DNA from: CAYQMF01 sp964418595
Lineage (GTDB): Bacteria; Planctomycetota; UBA1135; UBA2386
Assembly: GCA_964418595.1 (NCBI GenBank)
Contig: CAYQMF010000002.1
Coordinates: forward strand, 62,001-126,000
Reading direction: 5' to 3'
Length of the DNA stretch: 64,000 nucleotides
Numbering within the stretch: the first letter of the stretch is position 1; the number at the start of each line of letters is the position of its first letter. Below are positions 34,936-43,845 of this stretch, one piece after another. The notes below the pieces were generated by a model. The model had not been told where the DNA came from. It saw nothing but the letters and a program-made list of their open reading frames with translations, and ran no database searches. The position numbers and the translations under genes were made by a program.

Positions 34936-35940
34936 ATGAGCAAGCGAGACCTACTGTCAGCCCACGACCTCGGGCCGCACGAACTGGAGGACCTCCTCGA
35001 ACTGGCGGGCCGGATGAAGCGGCGCGGCCCGGGCCAGCTCCTGGCCGGCCGCACCCTCGGCCTCCTCTTCTTCGACCGTAGCCTGCGCACGCGGGTGTCC
35101 TTCGACGTCGCGATGACGCAGCTCGGCGGCCACTGCATCAACATCTACGCGGACCGGGACATCTACGACCTGGAAGCGCAGGATGCGGCGGTCATGTCCG
35201 GGCTCGCCGAGGAGCACGTCAAGGACGCCGCGCGCACTCTCTCGCGCTACGTCTCGGCCCTGGGTGTGCGGCACCTGCCACGCGCGAGTACCTGGGAGGA
35301 GGCGCGCAAGGATGCGCTCCTGCGTGCGTACGCCCGGCACGCGTCGGTGCCCGTCATCAACCTGGAGAGCGGGCGCTCGCATCCGTGCCAGGCCATCGCC
35401 GACATGCTCACGATCCGTGAGCACCTGGTGACCACGCGCAACCGCAAGCTCACGCTCACCTGGTCGTACGACCCCGAGCCGAAGAGCCTGGGAGCGAGCC
35501 ACTCCGTGCTCACCTGCGCCGCCGCGATGGGACTCGACGTCACCCTCGCGCATCCGCTCGGGTTCGACCTCGATCCCGAGGTGGTCGACGTCGCGCGGCG
35601 CTCCGCGAGCGAGAGCGGCGGCAGCGTCCGCATCGTCAACGACATGGAGGAAGGCGTGCGCGGCGCGCACGTGCTCTACGCCCGCTCCTGGGGCTCCCTC
35701 AAGTACTGGGGCGACGAGGAGCGCGAGGCGATGGTGAAGCGATCGCTGGAGTCCTGGCGCGTCGATGCGCGCCTGATGAGCCTCACCAGCGACGCGATCT
35801 TCATGCACCCGCTGCCCGTGCGCCGCAATGTGGTCGCGACCGACGACGTCCTCGACGGCCGTCGCTCGGTGATCTACGACCAGGCCGAGAATCGCCTGCA
35901 CGTGGCGAAGGCCCTGCTGGTACACCTGCTCGGCGGCTGA
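34936..35940 (+). CDS. argF': N-acetylornithine (or N-succinylornithine) carbamoyltransferase
   Basis: 334 aa, transcarbamylase fold. Carbamoyl-phosphate loop SLRTR (49-53), HPCQ (149-152) and HPLPVRRN (291-298). The overall pattern (AEEHVKDAARTLSRY, INLESGRSHPCQ, LTLTWSYDPEP, VLYARSWGSL, IYDQAENRLHVAKAL) is that of the Xanthomonas N-acetylornithine enzyme, not ordinary OTC. Glu92 is the residue that in that family favours acetyl- over succinyl-ornithine. The position of the carboxylated Lys302 there is Val300 here, as in the Bacteroides succinyl enzyme (sequences recalled from memory), so the substrate is uncertain. ATG at 34936 despite an open frame upstream. Implies arginine synthesis through acylated intermediates. 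Confidence 0.85.
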   Translation: MSKRDLLSAHDLGPHELEDLLELAGRMKRRGPGQLLAGRTLGLLFFDRSLRTRVSFDVAMTQLGGHCINIYADRDIYDLEAQDAAVMSGLAEEHVKDAARTLSRYVSALGVRHLPRASTWEEARKDALLRAYARHASVPVINLESGRSHPCQAIADMLTIREHLVTTRNRKLTLTWSYDPEPKSLGASHSVLTCAAAMGLDVTLAHPLGFDLDPEVVDVARRSASESGGSVRIVNDMEEGVRGAHVLYARSWGSLKYWGDEEREAMVKRSLESWRVDARLMSLTSDAIFMHPLPVRRNVVATDDVLDGRRSVIYDQAENRLHVAKALLVHLLGG

Positions 35941-35960
35941 CGGTCATCCATCCCGATCCG

Positions 35961-36926
35961 TCACGCCTGATCGCCGCGGGCGAGGCCGGCCATCCCGGTC
36001 TGCAGATCGATTCGCGCGCGAAACCCCAGCGCCCGCGCGGCAGGCTCGGGATCGCCCACCCACCCCGGGGCGGCGATCTCCCTGACCTTGTCCGGGTTGA
36101 AGAACGTGGGGCGTCGCGTGAGCCGAGCCCACGCCTGCATCAGCACCGCCGCGGCGCGGGCGAGGCCGATCGGCACCGGCATCAGACGCGCTCGACGCCC
36201 GTGCGCAGCGGCGATGGCTCGCAGGAGCGTGTGCGTATCCGTCGGCTCGGGCCCCACCACCGGCAGGCACAAGGCGTTCTCCGTCGGATTGCGCACGGCG
36301 GCGATGATCGCGGCGCAGACGTCGTCGACGTGCACGGCGGAAAGCGGGCGCGGCGCGCTGGGAGCCGCCGTCAGCCAGGCGCACGCCTGCGCGGTCAGAA
36401 CCCGGGTCGCGGCGTCGCCCGGCCCGTAGACGACCCCTGGACGCAGCACGATCCATGCACGGCTGGTCCTCGCCGCGTCGGCGAGCACCGCGAGTTCCGC
36501 CTGCCGCTTGGACTCGCCATACCGCGAGACGGGGCGGCACTGCGCCGGCAGGAGGTCGGTCCCCTCTCCGTCGCAACTCGGCCCCGCCGCAGCGAGCGAG
36601 GACACCATGACGATGCGCGCAGCCGGATCCGTGGATGCGAGCAGGAGCCGGGTGCCGCCGGCATTGGCCTCGAACAGGTCTGCATCGCATAGGGCGCGCG
36701 TCAGCGCGGCCAGGTGCACGATGACGTCGGCACCCGCCGCCGCGCGTCCGAGCGCCTCGCCGTCGGCGAGGTCGCCGCTCACCAGCGTGTGTTCCGGCAG
36801 CCCCGTGGCCAGGGCGCGGCTCCGATCGCGGACGAGACACGCGAGATCACCGATGCCGGCCGCCAGGCACGCCTGCACGAGGCGGCGGCCGATGAATCCG
36901 GTGGCGCCCGTGATCATCACCCGCAA
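35961..36926 (-). CDS. NAD-dependent epimerase/dehydratase (extended SDR)
   Basis: 321 aa. Rossmann motif GATGFIG (7-13), Ser109/Ser110 in MVSSLAA, and the catalytic YGESK with Tyr136 and Lys140. Extended SDRs of this type act on sugars, steroids or lipid intermediates. Its divergent neighbour is a probable serine palmitoyltransferase; a reductase of this family (CerR) reduces 3-oxo-ceramide in Caulobacter, so a sphingolipid role is an attractive inference. It is convergent with the carbamoyltransferase gene, 20 nt between stops. Confidence 0.8.
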   Translation of the reverse strand: MRVMITGATGFIGRRLVQACLAAGIGDLACLVRDRSRALATGLPEHTLVSGDLADGEALGRAAAGADVIVHLAALTRALCDADLFEANAGGTRLLLASTDPAARIVMVSSLAAAGPSCDGEGTDLLPAQCRPVSRYGESKRQAELAVLADAARTSRAWIVLRPGVVYGPGDAATRVLTAQACAWLTAAPSAPRPLSAVHVDDVCAAIIAAVRNPTENALCLPVVGPEPTDTHTLLRAIAAAHGRRARLMPVPIGLARAAAVLMQAWARLTRRPTFFNPDKVREIAAPGWVGDPEPAARALGFRARIDLQTGMAGLARGDQA

Positions 36927-37049
36927 TGGGCAGCCACCTCCTCCACCTGCCTGGCCTCGTGCTTGTCCCGTGCGAGCCCCTTCCTAGAATCCGTGGCGCG
37001 AGCGCCACTCCACCGACGGACTGGACAACCTGCCGTACTCGATCGTTCC

Positions 37050-38285
37050 GTGGACCTGTTCCAGAAGTGCACTGGCTTCACGCGAGCTCGTGAGGTCGAA
37101 GCCAAGGGCTTCTACCCCTACTTCATCCCCATCGGCAAGAACCTGGGGACCGAAGTCGAGGTCGACGGCCGACGGCTGATCATGGCGGGGAGCAACAACT
37201 ACCTCGGCCTCACCCACCACCCCCACGTCCTCGCGGCGGCGCACGACGCCATCGACCGGTTCGGGTCGTCGTGCAGCGGTTCGCGGTTCCTCAACGGCAC
37301 CCTGGAGCTGCACGTCGAGCTGGAACGGCGGCTGGCGCGCTTCCTCGGCCGCGACGCCGCGCTCTGCTTCTCGACCGGCTTCCAGACCAACCTGGGGGTC
37401 CTGTCCTGCGTCGCGGGCAAGGGCGACGTGGTGTTCACCGATCGGGAGAACCACGCGTCGATCCTCGACGGCTGCCGGCTCGGCTTCGCCGACGTGCGTA
37501 AGTTCCGGCACAACGACCTCGAGGATCTCGAACAGCAGCTGCAGGCGGCGGCGCGCGACGCCACCCGCGGCCTCCTGGTCGCCGTCGACGGCGTGTACTC
37601 GATGATGGGCGACGTGGCCGACCTGCGGGCGATCTGCGCCCTCGCCCGACGCTACGGCGCGCGAGTCCTGGTCGACGAGGCCCACGCCGTGGGTGTGCTC
37701 GGCGCCAACGGGCGCGGCACGGCCGAGGAGCTCGGCGTGGAAGGCGACGTCGATCTGATCGTGGGAACGTTCAGCAAGAGCTTCGCGAGCCTCGGTGGCT
37801 TCGTCGCCGGCGACGAACACGTGATCCACTTCATCAAGCACCACGCGCGCCCGCTGATCTTCTCGGCAGCGATCCACCCGGCCGCGGCGGCCGCCGCGCT
37901 CGCCGCGCTGGACGTGATGGAGCGCGAACCCGCCCTGCGCCGGAAGGTCCACGAGAACGCCGACCACGTGCGCGTCGCCCTGCAGCGCCTCGGCTTCGAG
38001 GTCGGCAGCGCGCGCACGCCGATCGTGCCGATCCTGGTGCGGAATCAGGATCGGATGTTCCAGTTCTGGAAGGAGCTGTTCGACGCCGGCATCTTCACGA
38101 ATCCGGTCACGACCCCAGGGGTGCCCCCGGGGATGGAGCTGATCCGGACGTCGTACATGGCGACCCACACGCGCGCCCACCTCGACACCGCGATCGAGGT
38201 GTTCCGTACCTGCGGCCGGAACGTCGGCCTGATCCCCGCGGCGTCCCGCGCGGAGATGGCACGCGGCGAGGCCGGTCTCGGCTAG
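37050..38285 (+). CDS. alpha-oxoamine synthase, probable serine palmitoyltransferase
   Basis: PLP-dependent enzyme that condenses an amino acid with an acyl thioester. GTG at 37050 (MDLFQKCTGFTRAREVEAKG), 411 aa. Lys243 in GTFSKSFASLGG forms the PLP aldimine; Asp209 and His212 (DEAHAVG) and His135 (ENHAS) bind the cofactor. LIRTSYMATHTRAHLD, near the C-terminus, resembles bacterial SPTs more than 8-amino-7-oxononanoate synthase, and no biotin gene is nearby. A divergent SDR and a 13-nt link to dnaE are the context. SPT is the likelier call, with BioF or KBL as alternatives. Confidence 0.78.
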   Translation: MDLFQKCTGFTRAREVEAKGFYPYFIPIGKNLGTEVEVDGRRLIMAGSNNYLGLTHHPHVLAAAHDAIDRFGSSCSGSRFLNGTLELHVELERRLARFLGRDAALCFSTGFQTNLGVLSCVAGKGDVVFTDRENHASILDGCRLGFADVRKFRHNDLEDLEQQLQAAARDATRGLLVAVDGVYSMMGDVADLRAICALARRYGARVLVDEAHAVGVLGANGRGTAEELGVEGDVDLIVGTFSKSFASLGGFVAGDEHVIHFIKHHARPLIFSAAIHPAAAAAALAALDVMEREPALRRKVHENADHVRVALQRLGFEVGSARTPIVPILVRNQDRMFQFWKELFDAGIFTNPVTTPGVPPGMELIRTSYMATHTRAHLDTAIEVFRTCGRNVGLIPAASRAEMARGEAGLG

Positions 38286-38298
38286 CGGCGACACGCGC

Positions 38299-41200
38299 GT
38301 GTCGACCCCTCCGCAAGACGTCGCGGCCGCCGAGTCCAAACGAGCGGATGATCCGGCGACCGACGACACGCGCATCGACTTTGCACACCTCCGCCTGCAC
38401 ACGCAGTACAGCCTGCTGACCGCGCCGCTGACGATCGACGCCGCCGTCGGGGCGGCGGCCGCCGACGGCCAGCGCGCGCTGGCGATCACCGACGACGGCA
38501 ATCTGTACGGGGCCATCGAGTTCTACAAGGCGTGCAAGAAGGCCAAGATCAAACCGATCCTCGGCATGAGCGCGTTCGTCGCCGGGCGCAGCCACCGCGA
38601 ACCGACCAGCGCCGAGAACCAGACCTTCCAGCTCACGCTGCTCGCGGAGAACGCCACCGGATGGGCCAATCTGCGCCGGCTGTCGTCGCGCGCGTTCGTG
38701 GACGGCTTCCACTACCGGCCACGCATCGACCAGGAGCTGCTCGCGGCCCATCGCGAGGGCCTGATCGTCCTGTCCGGTGGACTCACCGGGGTCATCGCCC
38801 AGCACCTCCTCGCGATGCGCAACGCCGAGGCACTGCGGGTGGCGGGTGAGCTGCGCGAGATCTGCGGCCCCGACCACTTCTTCCTCGAGGTGATGCACAC
38901 GGGGTACGAACCGCAGGAGCGGGTCAACGCGGGCACGGCGCAGATCGGTGCGCGCCTGGGTGTCGGCCTGGTCGCCACCCACGACATCCACTACCTCACG
39001 CGCGACGACTGGGTGACCCAGGACGTCGTCCTCTGCATCCGCAACGGCAGCGTGCTCGCGAATCCCGAGCGGTTCCGCATGGGGTCGCGCGAGCTCTACC
39101 TCAAGACGCGCGCCGAGATGACCGCGGCCTTCGCCGGCCAGTCCGACGCGCTCCGCGCCGCGGCGACGATCGCGACCCGTTGCGATGTGCCGATCGACTT
39201 CAACGTCTACCACCTGCCGGTGTTCGACGCCGGACCGGACACGACGCCGAGCGAGCTCTTCCGCCGCGAATGCCATGCGGGCGCGCGGCGCCGCTACGGC
39301 GAGCTGACTCCCCAGGTCACGGAGCGTCTCGAGTACGAGATCGGCGTCATCGAGAAGCTGGGGTTCGTCAGCTACTTCCTCGTCGTGCAGGATTTCATCC
39401 GGCACGCGCGTGCCCAGGGCATCGCCGTCGGTCCCGGTCGCGGATCGGCCGCGGGCTCGATCGTCGCGTACTGCCTGTCGATCACGGAGCTGGACCCGCT
39501 TCGCTACAACCTGCTCTTCGAGCGGTTCCTCAACGCGGCACGCGTGAGCATGCCGGACATCGACATCGACTTCTGCGGCGAACGCCGCGACGAGGTCATC
39601 GACTACGTGCGCCGTCGCTACGGCGACGCCAACGTCTCGCAGATCATCACGTTCGGCACGATGGCGAGCCGCGGCGTGCTGCGCGACGTGGGACGCGTGC
39701 TCGACGTGCCGTTGGCCGACATCGACAAGATCGCCAAGAAGGTCCCGCAGGGACCGGGCGCGTCCCTGGAGACCGCACTGACCACGGACAAGGAACTGGT
39801 CGAGCTGCGCGGCGCGAGCGAGGCCAACCGACGTCTCTTCGACCTGGGTCTCAAGCTGGAGGGGATGGTGCGGCACTCCTCGATCCACGCGGCAGGCGTG
39901 GTGATCGCCGACCGGCCGCTGATCGAGTACGTGCCGCTGTCGCGCAACGGCGACGACATCACCACGCAGTGGCAGATGGGGGAACTGGAGGAGTGCGGGC
40001 TCCTCAAGATGGACTTCCTCGGACTCAAGACCCTGACCATCCTGCAGGAGGCCGCACGCCTCATCCAGGAGACGCACGGGACGACCGTCGATCTCGACGC
40101 CCTCCCCCTCGACGACCGTCCCACCTACGAGCTGATGACGGCCGGCGACACCCTGGGCGTGTTCCAGCTCGAATCCGAGGGCATGCGCGAGCTGCTGGCG
40201 AAACTCCGCCCCGACACCTTTGGTGACGTGATCGCCGTGCTCGCCCTGTACCGGCCGGGGCCACTGGGTTCGGGCATGGTCGACATGTTCGTACGCCGCA
40301 AGCACGGCGAGGAACCGGTCGCGTACCCGCACGCGAGCCTGCAGCCGATCCTCGAGGAGAGCTACGGAGTCATCGTCTACCAGGAGCAGGTCATGCGCAT
40401 CGCCAACGTCCTGGCGGGCTTCTCGCTGAACGACGCCGACAACCTGCGCAAGGCGATGGGCAAGAAGAAGCCCGAGGTGATGGCGAAGTTCAAGGAGCAG
40501 TTCATCGACGGGGCTGCGGCCAACGGCCACGGCCGGGCCTTCGCCAAGGAGCTGTTCGAGACCATCGAGTACTTCGCCGGGTACGGCTTCAACAAGTCGC
40601 ACTCCGCCGCCTACGCGCTGCTCACCTACCAGACCGCGTGGCTGAAGGCCCACTACCCGGTCGAGTTCTACGCGGCCAACCTCACGGTCGAGTCTGGCAA
40701 CTCGGACAAGGTCAAGGAGTTCGTCGAGGCGGCGCGCCGACAGGGACTCGAAGTGCGGCCCCCGGACGCCAACAAGAGCCGGCGCCGCTTCAGCGTCGAG
40801 GAGGGCACGGTCCGCTTCGGACTCGGTGCGATCAAGGGCATGGGCACCCGCGCTGCCGACCAGATCGCCGCCGAGCGGGAGGCGTCGGGTCCGTATCGCT
40901 CCTTCGACGACCTCTGCGAGCGGCACGACTCGACGATCCTCAACAAGACGGGACTCGAAGCGATGGCGCGCGCTGGGGCGTTCGACGCGTTCGGCGTGCC
41001 ACGGCGCGCGCTGTGCGAGGGCGCCGATGCCGCGATCCGCTCGGCTGCCCGCGCCCGCGACGACAAGCGCCGCGGCCAGAAGCTCCTGTTCGGCATCGGC
41101 CAGCCGACGATGGCGGTGCCATCCGGGCCCGACGCCGCGACCCAGGGCGGCGTGACCCAGCCGACCGAGTGGTCCGAGCACGAGCGGCTCGCCCAGGAGA

Positions 41201-41832
41201 AGGAAGCCCTGGGGTTCTACTTCTCCGGACACCCTTTCGAGCGGCGCGGCCGCTTCCTGCAGCGCCTCGCCGGGGCGACATCCGCCGACCTCGCGACGCT
41301 GCGCAGCGCGGGGCGGGACTCCGTGCGCCTCGCCGGGATGATCAGCTCGGTCCGCGTGCTGCAGATCCGCTCCGGCCGCAATGCCGGCCAGAAGATGGCG
41401 CGCTTCGTGCTCGAGGATCTGGAGGGCCGCGTGCCGGTGACCTGCTTCGCGCGGGCCTACCAGGAGCAGAAGGACGCCATCGTCGAGGACGCCATCGTGT
41501 TCGTCACCGGACGCCTGGACGGCCAGAGCGAGGACGTCGCGCTGCTGGCGGAGTCGATCGCGCCGAGCCAGGAGATCGTCGACAGCGAGGTGGACGCGGT
41601 GGTGCTGCGACTCACGGAGGCATGGCAGACCTCTGCCCGCTGCCTGGATCGGATCGCGGCCACGGTGGCCCGACATCCGGGCCGGCAGCGGATGCAGCTC
41701 GAGGTCACGCAGGGCGACGCGGTCTACCGCGTGCGCGCCGACCAGATGTTCTCGGTGCGCGTCACGGAGGAACTGCTCGACGACCTCGCGGAGGTCGTCG
41801 GCCCGGCCAACCTGTCGTTCACGCGCCGCTGA
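38299..41832 (+). CDS. dnaE: DNA polymerase III alpha subunit
   Basis: Replicative polymerase, 1177 aa, GTG start 13 nt after the oxoamine synthase. PHP domain at the N-terminus (LRLHTQYSLL in place of the usual HLHxHTxYS). The catalytic aspartates are in MPDIDIDF (418-425; Asp420, Asp422, Asp424). Other marks are VGPGRGSAAGSIVAYCL and AGYGFNKSHSAAYALLTYQT. The C-terminus has HhH and OB-fold regions (LAGMISSVRVLQIRSGRNAG). Family DnaE1. Confidence 0.97.
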   Translation: MSTPPQDVAAAESKRADDPATDDTRIDFAHLRLHTQYSLLTAPLTIDAAVGAAAADGQRALAITDDGNLYGAIEFYKACKKAKIKPILGMSAFVAGRSHREPTSAENQTFQLTLLAENATGWANLRRLSSRAFVDGFHYRPRIDQELLAAHREGLIVLSGGLTGVIAQHLLAMRNAEALRVAGELREICGPDHFFLEVMHTGYEPQERVNAGTAQIGARLGVGLVATHDIHYLTRDDWVTQDVVLCIRNGSVLANPERFRMGSRELYLKTRAEMTAAFAGQSDALRAAATIATRCDVPIDFNVYHLPVFDAGPDTTPSELFRRECHAGARRRYGELTPQVTERLEYEIGVIEKLGFVSYFLVVQDFIRHARAQGIAVGPGRGSAAGSIVAYCLSITELDPLRYNLLFERFLNAARVSMPDIDIDFCGERRDEVIDYVRRRYGDANVSQIITFGTMASRGVLRDVGRVLDVPLADIDKIAKKVPQGPGASLETALTTDKELVELRGASEANRRLFDLGLKLEGMVRHSSIHAAGVVIADRPLIEYVPLSRNGDDITTQWQMGELEECGLLKMDFLGLKTLTILQEAARLIQETHGTTVDLDALPLDDRPTYELMTAGDTLGVFQLESEGMRELLAKLRPDTFGDVIAVLALYRPGPLGSGMVDMFVRRKHGEEPVAYPHASLQPILEESYGVIVYQEQVMRIANVLAGFSLNDADNLRKAMGKKKPEVMAKFKEQFIDGAAANGHGRAFAKELFETIEYFAGYGFNKSHSAAYALLTYQTAWLKAHYPVEFYAANLTVESGNSDKVKEFVEAARRQGLEVRPPDANKSRRRFSVEEGTVRFGLGAIKGMGTRAADQIAAEREASGPYRSFDDLCERHDSTILNKTGLEAMARAGAFDAFGVPRRALCEGADAAIRSAARARDDKRRGQKLLFGIGQPTMAVPSGPDAATQGGVTQPTEWSEHERLAQEKEALGFYFSGHPFERRGRFLQRLAGATSADLATLRSAGRDSVRLAGMISSVRVLQIRSGRNAGQKMARFVLEDLEGRVPVTCFARAYQEQKDAIVEDAIVFVTGRLDGQSEDVALLAESIAPSQEIVDSEVDAVVLRLTEAWQTSARCLDRIAATVARHPGRQRMQLEVTQGDAVYRVRADQMFSVRVTEELLDDLAEVVGPANLSFTRR

Positions 41833-42010
41833 CGACGGGGCGACGACGTGCGCGCCATGGCGCCCTCGCTTCCGGCGCCCCAGCGGTCGGCCTTTCCGCC
41901 AGGCCGTGATCTCCGCCTGAGACCTCGTGGCGCCGCCGGAACAGGCGCCGGCGCGGCGATGACGAAACCCTCCCCGAGCCAGAGCGGCTCGATCCACCGA
42001 GCGAGGCAAC
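41833..42010. other. intergenic region after dnaE
   Basis: 178 nt with no gene. It contains the palindrome GCGCCATGGCGC (41852-41863) and a paired GGCGCC (41929-41934 with 41944-41949), either of which could be a 3' hairpin for dnaE. Confidence 0.4.
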
Positions 42011-43762
42011 ATGGGGACCGGTCTTCGTCATTCTTCTCTCCCGCCCACCACGCTCGCGCACGATGCGCGCGAGCGTCTCGGCCATCGTCTGGGGCAACGG
42101 CTCGTCAGCCTGGGCATCACGGTGCTCCTCGCGGCGTGCGGAGCATCGGGCGGAGTGACGGGTGGCTCCGGCGGTGACGGGGGCGGCGGCGGCGGGAGTG
42201 GCGGACCTGGCGGCGGCGGCGGTGGTGGAGGCGGTGGAGGTGGCGGTGGAGGTGGTGGTGGCAACGGCGGCGGCGGCGGGTTGACCGCACCGAACGCGAC
42301 CTCGCCGCTCGGGATCAACCTCGCGGTGATGGAGTACTGGTCGCGTGAGGTCGCGTTCGTCGACCTGTTCAAGCAGTCGGGCGCGTGGATCTCCCAGGAC
42401 GTGCCGCACAACCGCTGGGACAACGGTCAGGCGCTCGACGTCGACGCCGAGGGCTGGATCCGACGCCTTCTTCCTGGTCAGGCCGCCGCGACCCTCCTCT
42501 GCTGGAACGCCGGTGGCCAGTATCCGGGCGGTGACTACACCTGCTTGTTCGATGGCGACGGCGATCTCGAGTTCCAGCTCGACGCGCAGGTGATCGAGCG
42601 CGACGTCGGCCGGCTGGTCGTACGCGTGACTCCCGGCCGCAGCGACGGCATCTGGATGCGGCTGACGCGGACCGCGGTCCAGAACCCGCTGCGCAACATC
42701 CGCCTGATCATGCCCGGCTTCGAGAGCACCTATCAGGAGCAGCCCTTCCATCCGGACTTCCTCGCGCGCTGGTCGAAGTTCAAGGTCCTCCGCTTCATGG
42801 ACTGGCAGCGCACCAACAACTCGACGATCGTCCGGTGGTCCGAGCGCACCACGCCCAACAGCGTCAACCAGACGGGCCGGGGTGGCGTGGCGCTGGAGCA
42901 CATCATCCAGCTCTGCAACACGCTCGACGCGGATCCTTGGCTGTGCATTCCGCTCCATGCCGACACCGGGTACGTCCAGCAGTTCGCGGCGCTGCTGCAG
43001 CGTGACCTGGAGCCCGAGCGCAAGGTCTACCTCGAGCACAGCAACGAGGTCTGGAACGGTGTCTTCCGGCAGAACCGCGATGCAGCCGCGCTGGGGCGGG
43101 CGCGCAACCTCGCGTCGACCGACCATGAGGCGGCGATGTACTACCACGGGCTGCGCACCGTCGAGGTCGGCGCCGCGGTCGAGGCCACGCTCGGCGGCGA
43201 CCGCGTCGTCCGTACCCTGGGAATGCAGGCCGCCACGCCGTGGTGGGTCAACAACCTGCTGACCTACAACAACGTCTGGCAGGGTGTCGACGCGGTCGCG
43301 GTCGCTCCTTATGTGGGCAACGATCTCGGGGATCCCTCCACGCAGGCCACCGTCGCGCAGATGTCGGTCGAGGCGGTGATCGGGTTCCTGCTGCAGGACA
43401 CGCAGCGCATGATGAACAACGTCCGTCAGTCGGTGGGGTACTGCACGAACTTCAGCCTCGAGCTGATCGCGTACGAGGGCGGCCAACATCTGGTCGGATA
43501 TGCGGGCGCCGAGAACAACCAGGCGCTGACCAACCTCTTCGTGCGCGTGAACGGCGACCCTGCGATGGAGACCGTCTATCAGGCCTACCTCGACGCGTGG
43601 AAGCAGACCGGCGCGCACATGTGCGTGCTCTACAGCTCGCTCGAGGGCTGGAGCAAGTGGGGCTCCTGGGGCATGGTCCGCAGCCATGGCGCCGACCTCA
43701 CCCGCGAGTGGAAGTACAAGGCCGCGGTCGACTTCATCGCGGCGAGTCCTCGGTGGTGGTGA
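42011..43762 (+). CDS. secreted glycosidase-like lipoprotein with polyglycine linker
   Basis: 583 aa. A long signal region ends in VLLAAC (lipobox). Residues about 45-97 are nearly pure glycine, a flexible tether. The rest resembles a TIM-barrel glycoside hydrolase of clan GH-A: Glu346 in LEHSNEVWNGVF (Asn-Glu acid/base) and Glu489 in IAYEGGQHLVG (nucleophile), about 143 residues apart, with the shared signature FMDWQRTNN. It is paralogous to the convergent gene at 43835-45415. Substrate unknown; cell-surface polysaccharide is likely. Family not assigned. Confidence 0.72.
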   Translation: MGTGLRHSSLPPTTLAHDARERLGHRLGQRLVSLGITVLLAACGASGGVTGGSGGDGGGGGGSGGPGGGGGGGGGGGGGGGGGGNGGGGGLTAPNATSPLGINLAVMEYWSREVAFVDLFKQSGAWISQDVPHNRWDNGQALDVDAEGWIRRLLPGQAAATLLCWNAGGQYPGGDYTCLFDGDGDLEFQLDAQVIERDVGRLVVRVTPGRSDGIWMRLTRTAVQNPLRNIRLIMPGFESTYQEQPFHPDFLARWSKFKVLRFMDWQRTNNSTIVRWSERTTPNSVNQTGRGGVALEHIIQLCNTLDADPWLCIPLHADTGYVQQFAALLQRDLEPERKVYLEHSNEVWNGVFRQNRDAAALGRARNLASTDHEAAMYYHGLRTVEVGAAVEATLGGDRVVRTLGMQAATPWWVNNLLTYNNVWQGVDAVAVAPYVGNDLGDPSTQATVAQMSVEAVIGFLLQDTQRMMNNVRQSVGYCTNFSLELIAYEGGQHLVGYAGAENNQALTNLFVRVNGDPAMETVYQAYLDAWKQTGAHMCVLYSSLEGWSKWGSWGMVRSHGADLTREWKYKAAVDFIAASPRWW

Positions 43763-43785
43763 CGCGCGAGCCGGTCACCGGTCGC

Positions 43786-43845
43786 GCCGTCATCGGGAGC
43801 GCCGTCATCGGTAGCGCCGTCATCGGTAGCGCCGTCATCGGTAGC
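43786..43845. repeat. 15-bp x 4 tandem repeat over the stop codon of a glycosidase-like gene
   Basis: Four direct copies of GCCGTCATCGGTAGC (first copy GGGAGC variant) at 43786, 43801, 43816 and 43831. On the minus strand each copy contains TACCGATGA, so the stop codon of the 43835-45415 gene lies in the last copy and each further copy repeats an in-frame stop. Direct repeats without unique spacers. Confidence 0.95.

Noticed and set aside
38107..42012. A 1301-codon open frame on the minus strand
   Set aside because: Antisense to dnaE and the end of the oxoamine synthase gene; no recognisable motifs and atypical composition.
42028..42423. Proline-rich minus-strand protein
   Set aside because: It is the antisense of the glycine linker codons (GGN/NCC) of the glycosidase-like lipoprotein.
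43786..43845. Possible CRISPR-like array
   Set aside because: The repeats are directly adjacent 15-bp units with no spacers, so it is a tandem repeat.
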